64,000 bases of DNA from Polaribacter filamentus (GTDB lineage Bacteria > Bacteroidota > Bacteroidia > Flavobacteriales > Flavobacteriaceae). The notes below the pieces were generated by a model, which was given only the letters and a program-made list of their open reading frames with translations, did no database searches and was not told where the DNA came from. A program made the translations under genes and the position numbers. Position 1 is the first letter of the stretch, and the number at the start of each line of letters is the position of its first letter. Location: positions 248,001 to 312,000 of the forward strand of contig NZ_MQUA01000004.1 of assembly GCF_002943715.1 (NCBI RefSeq), written 5' to 3'. This document shows, piece after piece, positions 53,491 to 61,110 of this stretch.

Positions 53491-54570
53491 TTGAATACAG
53501 ATCAGTTTTTAGTTAAATCGGCATTAAAATATATTGATACAGCAAGTTTTACATGGCAAACACCAAGTAATATTGCGTTGGTAAAATATTGGGGGAAAAG
53601 TAATCCTCAAATCCCAAAAAATGCTTCTATCAGTTTTACGTTAAACAATTGTCATACAATTACAACAATAGATTTCGTTAAGAAAGAAAAGTGTAATGAA
53701 GCTTTTTTTAATTTGCTTTTTGAAGGAAAAGAGAAAGCCGAATTCAAGCCAAAAATTGCAGAATTTTTTAAAAGAGTACAACAATATTGTCCTTATATTT
53801 TAGAATATGAGATGACAATTAATTCAGAAAATTCTTTTCCGCATTCTAGCGGAATTGCGTCTTCAGCGAGTGGTTTAAGTGCCATTGCAATGTGTTTAAT
53901 GAGTTTGGAAAAGGAACTAAATCCTGATTTATCAGTAAAAAATAGCAACAAAAAAGCCTCCTTTTTAGCGAGATTAGGATCTGGAAGTGCAAGTAGAAGC
54001 ATAGAAGGGCCTTTGGTTGTTTGGGGAAAACATTCAGAAATTGAAGGAAGTTCAGATTTATTTGGAGTTCAATTCCCTTACAAAGTGCATGCTATATTTG
54101 AAAATTACCAAGACGTAATTTTATTGGTTGATAAGGGTGAAAAACAAGTTTCAAGTACCGTTGGCCATAATTTAATGCATGAACATCCTTTTGCGGAAAA
54201 TCGTTTTAAACAAGCGAATGAAAATTTGTCTAAAATGTCGAAAATCCTTCAAGAAGGAAATACCAAAGACTTTATCAATTTGGTAGAAAGTGAGGCGTTA
54301 ACCTTGCACGCAATGATGTTAACAAGTAATCCTTATTTTATATTGATGAAACCAAACACTTTAGAAATCATTCATAAAATTTGGGAGTATCGTCAGGAAA
54401 ACAACAGCACCATTTGTTTTACTTTAGATGCTGGGGCAAATGTGCACGTGCTGTTTCCAGAAAAGGAAAAAGAAAACGTGCTGCAATTTATTGAGAGTCA
54501 ATTATCTAAATACTGCTATAAAAATCAGTATATTTGTGATGCTGTGGGTTTTGGGGCAAGAAAGCTTTAA
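53491..54570 (+). CDS. Diphosphomevalonate decarboxylase
   Basis: A 359-residue GHMP-superfamily enzyme starting at TTG 53491; no ATG lies near, and the signature begins at residue 22. Motifs: TPSNIALVKYWGKSNPQIPK (WGK, substrate binding), the ATP loop SFPHSSGIASSASGLSAIAM, GSGSASRSIEGPLVVWGK and DAGANVHVLFPEKE with the final catalytic-loop residues. It decarboxylates mevalonate-5-diphosphate to isopentenyl diphosphate in the cytoplasm. It is followed by a small YwqK-like protein and a mevalonate kinase-type gene. Confidence 0.9.
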   Translation: MNTDQFLVKSALKYIDTASFTWQTPSNIALVKYWGKSNPQIPKNASISFTLNNCHTITTIDFVKKEKCNEAFFNLLFEGKEKAEFKPKIAEFFKRVQQYCPYILEYEMTINSENSFPHSSGIASSASGLSAIAMCLMSLEKELNPDLSVKNSNKKASFLARLGSGSASRSIEGPLVVWGKHSEIEGSSDLFGVQFPYKVHAIFENYQDVILLVDKGEKQVSSTVGHNLMHEHPFAENRFKQANENLSKMSKILQEGNTKDFINLVESEALTLHAMMLTSNPYFILMKPNTLEIIHKIWEYRQENNSTICFTLDAGANVHVLFPEKEKENVLQFIESQLSKYCYKNQYICDAVGFGARKL

Positions 54571-54598
54571 AATTTTCAGCAACCTAAAACATATCATT

Positions 54599-55090
54599 AT
54601 GAAAACTTCAATGTCACTGATTGCATTAGTTGTTTGGTTTTTAACAACTTCTGTTTACGCTCAAGAAATTGTTTGGTTTGATTCTAATTGGAAAGTATCA
54701 ACCAAAGAAGAAGCTACTTATTATAGGCCAAATCCGAAGAAAAAGGACAATGGTTTTTGGATTGTAGATTATTATATTTCTGGAAAAGTACAAATGGAAG
54801 GTTTTAGTAAAACATCCGAAGCAAATGTAGAAAAGTTTCAAGGAAAGGTAAATTATTTTCATGAAAACGGAAAAATTTTTCAAAAAGTAAATTATGTAAA
54901 CGGTCAGCCAGAAGGTAGTTTCTCTGAGTTTTTTGAAACTGGTGAGACACAGAGAATTGGAAAATATAAAAATGGGTTGCGTGAAGGAATTTGGAAAACC
55001 TTCTACAAAAATGGCAAAATACAATCTGGAGGAAAATATAGTGCGGGAGAGAAAGTAGGAATTTGGAAGACTTACTATAAAAATATTTAA
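54599..55090 (+). CDS. Secreted MORN/YwqK-like repeat protein
   Basis: From ATG 54599 the protein has 163 residues and a signal peptide (to about SVYAQ). It ends with three MORN-like repeats of the YwqK type: VNYFHENGKIFQKVNYVNGQ, PEGSFSEFFETGETQRIGKY, KNGLREGIWKTFYKNGKI, each with the pattern G-x-W/F-x-x-[FY]-x-x-[NT]-G. The family is widespread and often labelled as an antitoxin-like YwqK protein although no toxin is here. It lies in the mevalonate gene region between the decarboxylase and the GHMP kinase; a link to them is not obvious. Confidence 0.82.
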   Translation: MKTSMSLIALVVWFLTTSVYAQEIVWFDSNWKVSTKEEATYYRPNPKKKDNGFWIVDYYISGKVQMEGFSKTSEANVEKFQGKVNYFHENGKIFQKVNYVNGQPEGSFSEFFETGETQRIGKYKNGLREGIWKTFYKNGKIQSGGKYSAGEKVGIWKTYYKNI

Positions 55091-55116
55091 AAGGTAATAC
55101 CTAATAATTTAAGTTG

Positions 55117-55124
55117 TATTTTTG
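55117..55124 (+). promoter_or_regulatory. -7 element (TATTTTTG) upstream of the mevalonate-kinase-type gene
   Basis: TATTTTTG matches TAnnTTTG and lies 20 bp before the ATG at 55145. Confidence 0.5.
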
Positions 55125-55144
55125 TACTGTAATTGAAAAAGAAA

Positions 55145-56071
55145 ATGAAAGGACCACTATTTTACGCTAAAATTTTACTTTTTGGAGAATATGGTATTAT
55201 AAAAGACTCTAAAGGTTTAGCAATTCCCTTTAATGCCTATAGGGGAGGTTTAAAAACATCAAAAATTTTAGAAGGCAAGGCAAAAGCATCAAATGAAAAT
55301 TTGTATAAGTTTTACAACTATATAGCGGCTTTAAATTCAGATTTAGTTTCTTTTAATTTAAAAAAATTTAAAGCTGATTTAGAAAAAGGAATGTATTTTG
55401 ATTCTTCTATACCTCAAGGTTATGGGGTTGGTAGTTCTGGTGCTCTGGTAGCTTCGATTTATGATAAATATGCTTCAGATAAAATTACTGTTTTAGAGAA
55501 TTTAACAAGAGATAAGTTACTAATTCTTAAAGAAATTTTTGCTTTGATGGAGTCTTTTTTTCACGGAAAAAGTTCTGGTTTAGATCCTTTAAATTCATAC
55601 TTAAGTTTACCAATATTAATTAACTCTAGACAGCACATAGAACCTGCAGGAATTCCGTCTCAAAAGGAAGGAAAAGGAGCTGTTTTCTTATTAGATTCAG
55701 AGCAAATTGGTGAAACTGAGCCTATGGTTACCATTTTTATGAATAAGATGAAAAACGAAGGTTTTAGAAAAATGTTGAACGAAGAATTTGTTGCCTATTC
55801 GGATGCTTGTATCGAAGACTTCCTGCATGGAAATGTTACTTCTTTATTTACAAACGTTAAAAGCTTGTCTAAAGTAGTTCTTAAAAACTTTAAACCAATG
55901 ATACCTGATGCATTTCATAAAGTTTGGGCAAACGGTATTAAAACAAACGATTATTATTTAAAGCTTTGTGGTTCTGGTGGTGGAGGTTATATTTTAGGTT
56001 TTACTGAGGATTATGAGAAAGCTCAAATAAGCTTAAAAGAGTACAAGACGGAACTAGTTTATAGGTTCTAA
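55145..56071 (+). CDS. GHMP-family mevalonate kinase
   Basis: From ATG 55145 the protein has 308 residues (a TTG at 55133 would add four lysine/methionine residues). MKGPLFYAKILLFGEYGIIK is the N-terminal GHMP strand, the ATP loop is IPQGYGVGSSGALVASIYDK, and HGKSSGLDPLNSYLSLPI holds the catalytic Asp. GSGGGGYILGF closes the fold. It should phosphorylate mevalonate to mevalonate-5-phosphate in the cytoplasm. It is followed 10 bp later by a UbiA prenyltransferase, and both probably belong to one transcript. Confidence 0.85.
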   Translation: MKGPLFYAKILLFGEYGIIKDSKGLAIPFNAYRGGLKTSKILEGKAKASNENLYKFYNYIAALNSDLVSFNLKKFKADLEKGMYFDSSIPQGYGVGSSGALVASIYDKYASDKITVLENLTRDKLLILKEIFALMESFFHGKSSGLDPLNSYLSLPILINSRQHIEPAGIPSQKEGKGAVFLLDSEQIGETEPMVTIFMNKMKNEGFRKMLNEEFVAYSDACIEDFLHGNVTSLFTNVKSLSKVVLKNFKPMIPDAFHKVWANGIKTNDYYLKLCGSGGGGYILGFTEDYEKAQISLKEYKTELVYRF

Positions 56072-56081
56072 AACAGGGATT

Positions 56082-56999
56082 ATGGGTGCTTCAAAAACGA
56101 AGGCGTTCTTAAAAAAAATATTCAGTTTACTATCTGTTGTTAGAGGCTATAACATACTTGTTTTAATTATTGCGCAATATCTAGCTTCGCTTTTTATCTT
56201 TTCATCCGGAACATCAATAAGACACGTTATTTTTGATATTGATTTACTTTGTATTGTTATCGCATCTGTTTGCGTGGTGGCCGCTGGGTATATTATAAAT
56301 AATTTTTATGATGTCAAAGTTGATCGAATTAACAGACCTTTAAAAACATCTTTAGATAATTATGTAAAACAAGAAACGAAGCTATCGCTCTATTTTTTCT
56401 TAAACTTTTTAGGGTTTACTTTTGGTTTGTTTGTGTCTTTTAAATCTGCGTTGTTCTTTTCGGTCTATATTTTTTCCATTTGGTTTTATTCTCATAAATT
56501 AAAAAAATATGCTTTTACAGGATTAATTACTGCGACTATACTTACTATTTTACCTTTTTTCGCTGTATTTGTTTACTATAAAAACTTTTCAAAAATTATT
56601 TTTGTGTATGCAATTTTCTTATTTTTAGTAATTATGGTAAGAGAATTAATAAAAGATTTGGAAAATATAAAAGGTGCACTAGCGAATAATTATAAGACTT
56701 TTTCCATCGTCTACGGAGAGGTGAAAACAAAGCAATTATCAATATTTTTATTAGTATTGACCCTATTCCCTACATTCTTTTTGCTGAGTGATCCGGCATT
56801 AAGTTATATGAAATATTTTTTTTATTTATCATTTTTAACATTGTTTTATGTTGGGTTTTATCTCTGGAAATCGAACCAACAGAGGGAGTATACATTTCTG
56901 CATAACATTCTAAAAATCTTATTATTAATCGGTGTTTTTAGTCTAGTTTTTATAGATATTTCTATGCTTATAGAAAAAGTAATTGATAGATTGAATTAG
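56082..56999 (+). CDS. UbiA-family prenyltransferase
   Basis: A 305-residue membrane protein with about eight or nine helices. The prenyl-diphosphate site is NNFYDVKVDRINRPLKTSLD (N-x-x-x-D-x-x-x-D-type motif), with a second Asp-rich site at RELIKDLENIKGALANNYKT. It should transfer a polyprenyl group made from the isopentenyl units of the mevalonate pathway to an acceptor; geranylgeranylglycerol-phosphate synthase-like or quinone-type acceptors are possible. It follows the mevalonate kinase by 10 bp. Confidence 0.8.
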   Translation: MGASKTKAFLKKIFSLLSVVRGYNILVLIIAQYLASLFIFSSGTSIRHVIFDIDLLCIVIASVCVVAAGYIINNFYDVKVDRINRPLKTSLDNYVKQETKLSLYFFLNFLGFTFGLFVSFKSALFFSVYIFSIWFYSHKLKKYAFTGLITATILTILPFFAVFVYYKNFSKIIFVYAIFLFLVIMVRELIKDLENIKGALANNYKTFSIVYGEVKTKQLSIFLLVLTLFPTFFLLSDPALSYMKYFFYLSFLTLFYVGFYLWKSNQQREYTFLHNILKILLLIGVFSLVFIDISMLIEKVIDRLN

Positions 57000-57021
57000 A
57001 GATTCTAATTGAGTATCTTTG
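56991..57021 (+). promoter_or_regulatory. -33/-7 promoter (TTG ... TATCTTTG) of the pseudouridine synthase gene
   Basis: TTG at 56991-56993 and TATCTTTG at 57014-57021 are 20 bp apart, matching the Bacteroidota TTTG-N19-TAnnTTTG arrangement. The -33 lies in the last codons of the UbiA gene and the -7 is 15 bp before the ATG at 57037. Confidence 0.6.
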
Positions 57022-57036
57022 CAAAAATTTTTAAAA

Positions 57037-58005
57037 ATGGATTCAAATAAAAACTCGTCGCGAGGACGACAAGAAGGTAGTAAAAGTAGACCTCAAAAAG
57101 ATACTAAAAAAAACACTTCTCAAAAAGAAGGTAGCAAAAGTGCTTCTCCAAGAGATTCTAAAAAAAGCACATTTCAAAGAGATGCCAACAAGCCTACATT
57201 TCAAAGAGATGCTAAAAAAAGTGCACCACTAAACAGAAAGATTGTTAAAAAGGACTTTAAAAAAATAAGTCCTATTAAAAAATCTGATGATTCTTCTGGA
57301 ATTCGTTTAAATAAATACATCGCCAACTCGGGTGTTTGTTCGCGTAGAGAGGCAGATACTTATATCGAGCACGGAAGTGTAGAAGTAAATGGGAAACTGG
57401 TTACAGAGATGGGTTACAAAGTTCAGCCAGACGATATTGTTCGTTTCGACGGAACTTCAATAACTCCAGAACAAAAAAAATATGTCCTTTTAAATAAGCC
57501 GAAGAATTACATAACAACCATGGATGATGAGCGTGGTAGAAAGACAGTTATGGAATTGATTATGAATGCATCAAAAGAAAGAATTTATCCCGTAGGAAGA
57601 TTAGATAGAAATACTACCGGTTTATTATTGTTTACAAATGATGGCGATTTAGCTAAAAAACTAACGCATCCAAAACATAATGTACGTAAATTATACCATG
57701 CTTCTTTAGATAAAAAGCTAGAGTTAAATGATTTAGAGAAGTTAAGAGGCGAAGTTATGATTGAAGGTAAAAAAGTATTTATTGATGCAATTTCGTACGT
57801 TAACGGAGAACCGAAAACAGAAATTGGAATAGAAATTCATTCTGGTAGAAATAGAATTGTTCGTAAAATATTTGAACACGTTGGTTATAAGGTAAATAAA
57901 CTTGATAGAGTTGTTTTTGCTGAATTAACGAAGAAAAATTTACCAAGAGGAAGATGGAGAGAGCTTACCAATTTAGAGGTTACAAATCTTAAAATGATGA
58001 AATAA
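57037..58005 (+). CDS. Pseudouridine synthase (RluB/RsuA family) with basic N-terminal extension
   Basis: From ATG 57037 the protein has 322 residues. The first about 85 residues are a lysine/arginine/serine-rich extension with repeats such as KKNTSQK, KKSTFQRDANKPTFQRDAKK, probably for RNA contact. The S4 domain follows (IRLNKYIANSGVCSRREADT), then the catalytic domain with VGRLDRNTTGLLLFTNDGDL containing the catalytic Asp. EIHSGRNRIVRKIFEHVG and VVFAELTKKNLPRGRWREL complete it. It isomerises uridine in 23S (or 16S) rRNA. It has its own promoter and terminator. Confidence 0.88.
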   Translation: MDSNKNSSRGRQEGSKSRPQKDTKKNTSQKEGSKSASPRDSKKSTFQRDANKPTFQRDAKKSAPLNRKIVKKDFKKISPIKKSDDSSGIRLNKYIANSGVCSRREADTYIEHGSVEVNGKLVTEMGYKVQPDDIVRFDGTSITPEQKKYVLLNKPKNYITTMDDERGRKTVMELIMNASKERIYPVGRLDRNTTGLLLFTNDGDLAKKLTHPKHNVRKLYHASLDKKLELNDLEKLRGEVMIEGKKVFIDAISYVNGEPKTEIGIEIHSGRNRIVRKIFEHVGYKVNKLDRVVFAELTKKNLPRGRWRELTNLEVTNLKMMK

Positions 58006-58011
58006 AATTAT

Positions 58012-58038
58012 AATCCAGCTATTAGCTGGATTTTTTTT
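58012..58038 (+). terminator. Terminator after the pseudouridine synthase gene
   Basis: AATCCAGCT, ATT loop and AGCTGGATT form a 9-bp perfect stem followed by T7. Confidence 0.85.
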
Positions 58039-58078
58039 GAACTATATTTATCTATATTCCTATAAATTGAGAGACCAA

Positions 58079-58528
58079 ATGTTACACAAAGAATTTAGCT
58101 TCATAAAAGCAAACATACAGCATCTAGAAAAAGAAAATTTAAAGGTTTCAAAAGGAAATCTCGGTTGGCATTTAGATCATTCCTTAAAAGTGATAAATAG
58201 TGTTTATGAAAATATAAAAGAATCAAAACCTGCTGATTACGAGAAGGAATTTAATTTATTGCGTTTGCTCACTTTCACTTTAGGATCCTTTCCAAGAGGA
58301 AAAGTAAAATCGCCAAAAAGAGTTTTACCGCCAGAAATTATCTTAAAAGAAGATGTGGAAAATCAGTTAGGTGAGGCAATTAAAAATCTAGAAATTATAG
58401 AAGGTTTTGATGAAAATCAATTTTTTACGCATCCGTTATTTAAGCAATTAAATAAAAAACAAACCATTAAGTTTTTAGGATTGCACACCAATCATCATTT
58501 AAAAATTGTGAAAGAAATTTTAAAATAA
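58079..58528 (+). CDS. DUF1569-like DinB-superfamily protein
   Basis: From ATG 58079 the protein has 149 residues (an upstream TTG adds 14). GNLGWHLDHSLKVINSVYEN, VLPPEIILKEDVENQLGEAI, THPLFKQLN and FLGLHTNHHLKIVKEILK place histidines in the pattern of the DinB four-helix metal-binding proteins. The family's function is unclear; some members modify low-molecular-weight thiols. It resembles the tail fused to HMG-CoA reductase at 43.8 kb. It converges with the Lrp gene. Confidence 0.72.
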   Translation: MLHKEFSFIKANIQHLEKENLKVSKGNLGWHLDHSLKVINSVYENIKESKPADYEKEFNLLRLLTFTLGSFPRGKVKSPKRVLPPEIILKEDVENQLGEAIKNLEIIEGFDENQFFTHPLFKQLNKKQTIKFLGLHTNHHLKIVKEILK

Positions 58529-58541
58529 TTCTTAAGAAAGC

Positions 58542-59012
58542 TTAAATATAATACTCTGTGCTTGCCATTATTTCTTTTAATACAAAATAACTCTCTAGTA
58601 CACCAATATTTTCAATTCTTGATAATTTAGTTCTTACAAATTCATGATAATTATCTAAACTTTCCATATTTATTTTTAAGAAGAAATCAACTTTTCCTGC
58701 CATGTGATAACATTCTTGTACTTCTTTTAGTTCTTTAATTTGCTTCTCAAACTTATCAATAAATCCTTCGTTATGATATCTTAATGAAACCATGCAAATT
58801 ACTGTTATTGGTATGTTTAACCTTTTTTTATCTAAAATTGCCACATATTTTAGTATCAATTTTTGTTTTTCTAATCTTTTAATTCTCTCATAAATAGGTG
58901 AAGAAGTTAGATGCAGCATTTCAGCAATTTCTTTAGTTGTTTTTTTAGCATCTTTTTGTAGGATTCTTAAAATTTGAAGATCGGTTCCGTCTATTTTTTC
59001 ATTTGGCAGCAT
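58542..59012 (-). CDS. Lrp/AsnC-family transcriptional regulator
   Basis: The 156 residues carry an N-terminal helix-turn-helix (LQILRILQKDAKKTTKEIAE, MLHLTSSPIYERIKRLEKQ) and a C-terminal RAM ligand-binding domain (VICMVSLRYHNEGFIDKFEK, QECYHMAGKVDFFLKINMES with the G-x-x-D-x-x-L pattern). Amino acids bind at dimer interfaces in this family. It is divergent to the threonine dehydrogenase gene (159 bp apart), so control of threonine breakdown is a reasonable inference. Confidence 0.9.
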   Translation of the reverse strand: MLPNEKIDGTDLQILRILQKDAKKTTKEIAEMLHLTSSPIYERIKRLEKQKLILKYVAILDKKRLNIPITVICMVSLRYHNEGFIDKFEKQIKELKEVQECYHMAGKVDFFLKINMESLDNYHEFVRTKLSRIENIGVLESYFVLKEIMASTEYYI

Positions 59013-59171
59013 ATTTTTCTTTTTAGAGGATAAATTTAATACTTTAAAAGATAAAAAACTTTTTATTCGTTTAAATATAGATTAAAATACTTAATTTACT
59101 TTAATTTAAAGTAAATATGGCCTTTTTATTTATAATTATTATAATTTTATTCTTTTAATATTTTATAAGAT

Positions 59172-60104
59172 ATGAGTAAAACTGTTATTTTAATTATTGG
59201 TTCTAATGGTCAATTAGGAACCGTTTTATCCGAAGAATTGCGCAAAATTTATGGTGATTCTTATGTTATTACTTCTGATTTGTTTAAAAGAATTGATTCG
59301 GTAGATAATTTTATAAAATTGGATGCCACAGATTTTAAAGCAGTAGAAGAGGTTGTTGTAAAAAATAAAATTACCCAGATTTATCATCTTGCAGCAATTT
59401 TATCAGCAAAAGGAGAACAAAACCCTTTGGCTACTTGGGATTTGAACATGAAAACGTTATTCAATGTTTTAGAGGTTTCGAGATTGCATAAAGTCGAAAG
59501 AGTATTTTTTCCTAGTTCAATTGCGGTATTTGGTAATAATGTAGATAAAGAAAATACCCTACAATCCTCAAATTTAACACCATCAAGTGTGTATGGTATG
59601 AGCAAGGTTGCTGGCGAAAATTGGGCGCATTATTATTATGTAAAATATGGTTTAGATGTTCGTTCTCTGAGGTATCCTGGAGTAATTGGTTATCAATCTT
59701 TACCAGGAGGAGGAACGACAGATTATGCTGTTAGTATTTATCACGAAGCGATAAAAAACATTGAATTCGATTGCTTCTTAGCGGCTAAAACAACTTTACC
59801 AATGATTTATATGGATGATGCAATTAGAGCAACTTTAGAGCTTATGGAAGCTCCTAAAGAGCGTATTTCTATTAGGACTTCATATAATATTGCAGGAATG
59901 AGCTTTAATCCAGAAGAAATGGCAGCATCCATTAAAGAACATTATCCTGATTTTAAAATTAAATACAATCCTGATTTTAGACAAGGTATAGCTGATTCAT
60001 GGCCTAAAATCATTAATGATACTGATGCTAGAAATGATTGGAATTGGAAGCCTGAATACGATTTAAAACTGATGACTAAAACAATGATTGAAAACCTGAA
60101 ATAA
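59172..60104 (+). CDS. L-threonine 3-dehydrogenase, epimerase-like (SDR) type
   Basis: A 310-residue extended short-chain dehydrogenase. The nucleotide loop is ILIIGSNGQLGTVLSEEL, then IYHLAAILSAKGEQNPL, the catalytic Ser/Tyr/Lys in FPSSIAVFG and PSSVYGMSKVAGENWAHYYY, and the substrate region RSLRYPGVIGYQSLPGGGTT DYAV. These fit the SDR-type threonine dehydrogenases that convert L-threonine to 2-amino-3-ketobutyrate with NAD+. The divergent Lrp-type regulator supports amino-acid metabolism. A nucleotide-sugar epimerase is less likely given the PGGGTTDY motif. Confidence 0.85.
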   Translation: MSKTVILIIGSNGQLGTVLSEELRKIYGDSYVITSDLFKRIDSVDNFIKLDATDFKAVEEVVVKNKITQIYHLAAILSAKGEQNPLATWDLNMKTLFNVLEVSRLHKVERVFFPSSIAVFGNNVDKENTLQSSNLTPSSVYGMSKVAGENWAHYYYVKYGLDVRSLRYPGVIGYQSLPGGGTTDYAVSIYHEAIKNIEFDCFLAAKTTLPMIYMDDAIRATLELMEAPKERISIRTSYNIAGMSFNPEEMAASIKEHYPDFKIKYNPDFRQGIADSWPKIINDTDARNDWNWKPEYDLKLMTKTMIENLK

Positions 60105-60127
60105 GTTTTCAATACTTTTTAAAAACA

Positions 60128-60161
60128 AAAAATCCGAACAAATTAATGTTCGGATTTTTTT
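60128..60161 (+). terminator. Terminator after threonine dehydrogenase
   Basis: AAAAATCCGAACA and TGTTCGGATTTTT form a perfect stem with a T7 tail starting 23 bp after the stop codon. Confidence 0.85.
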
Positions 60162-60344
60162 GTGGTACCTCCAGAATCAGTTAGTAAAATGTTAGGTCAT
60201 GAATCACTAAAAACGAGCCTACACTATGCGAAGATTTCGGATAGAAAAGTTAGTGAGTATATAATGGTGTCGAAAAATAAACTCAAAAGACAAAACTTAA
60301 ATGACGATAGTTTAAGTAATTTAAGTTTTAAGACATTATCTTAA
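60162..60344 (+). pseudogene. Tyrosine recombinase (integrase) C-terminal fragment
   Basis: The frame reads VPPESVSKMLGHESLKTSLH and YAKISDRKVSEYIMVSKNKL before a TAA at 60344. LGH and the following HYAKI are the second conserved histidine region and the nucleophilic tyrosine of tyrosine recombinases. The catalytic arginines and core-binding domain are absent upstream, where the threonine dehydrogenase terminator sits directly. It is the leftover of a mobile element, joined at a sharp boundary near 60161. Confidence 0.75.
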
Positions 60345-60378
60345 AAAATATGCAAGTTTAAATTCAGGGTTAAACTAA

Positions 60379-60978
60379 TTATAATTTAACCCTGTTTACT
60401 TTTCCAAATAACAAGAATAGCATACTTTTCAATTGCTTACCAATTTTATTTTTGAGTACTTTATATGCTTTTGTTAGTTGAGCTTCTACAGTTTTAATAG
60501 ATACATTCAAGTATTCGGAAATTTCAATATTTGTAAGTCCTTCTTTTTTACTCAATAAAAAAGTTTCTTTACATTTAGGTGGTAAAAGATCTATTCCTCT
60601 GTTTAATAAAGCTATTTTTTGCTCTAATAAGTTTTTATTGTCTATTTCAGAAACCACCTCGTCAAGAGCCTCAATGTATTTTTTTTCAAGTATAGAAAAA
60701 GCTCTATGTTTATGATATTGGTTAATAAACTCATTATAGGTAGACGTATATAAAAAACTTTTTAGAGAATAGTTAGGATTCAACCGTTTCCGATATTCCC
60801 AGGTTTTCAGAAAAACAGTTTGAATAATATCTTCCGCTAGTGCTCTGTCAGCATTTAAACTTAAAACATAATTGAAAAGAGGCTTATGATATGTTTCAAC
60901 CAAATAAACGTATGCTTTTTCGTCACCTCTTTTAAGATGATCTATAAAGTCTATATTATTTTTATAAATAGGTTTCAA
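60379..60978 (-). CDS. ECF sigma factor, FecI-like (SusC/RagA-associated)
   Basis: A 199-residue sigma-70 family protein with region 2 (RGDEKAYVYLVETYHKPLFN, LAEDIIQTVFLKTWEYRKRL) and region 4 (LPPKCKETFLLSKKEGLTNI, EISEYLNVSIKTVEAQLTKA). It should direct RNA polymerase to the SusC-type transport genes on release by the FecR protein. Unusually it is encoded on the opposite strand from fecR and the SusC gene, with 132 bp between starts holding both promoters. Confidence 0.9.
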   Translation of the reverse strand: MKPIYKNNIDFIDHLKRGDEKAYVYLVETYHKPLFNYVLSLNADRALAEDIIQTVFLKTWEYRKRLNPNYSLKSFLYTSTYNEFINQYHKHRAFSILEKKYIEALDEVVSEIDNKNLLEQKIALLNRGIDLLPPKCKETFLLSKKEGLTNIEISEYLNVSIKTVEAQLTKAYKVLKNKIGKQLKSMLFLLFGKVNRVKL

Positions 60979-61110
60979 GTCTAAAAAATATTAAATACTC
61001 ACAAATGTTATGTAAATATCATAAAAATAATAATAAAACTAATAAAAATTATTAAAAAGTAAGGGTTATTAAATTCTGACTTGTATAATATAAAAAGAAT
61101 CACATTAAAA

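Noticed and set aside
54599..55090. Toxin-antitoxin system from the YwqK-like protein
   Set aside because: The protein is secreted and no toxin gene is adjacent; the name is only a family label.
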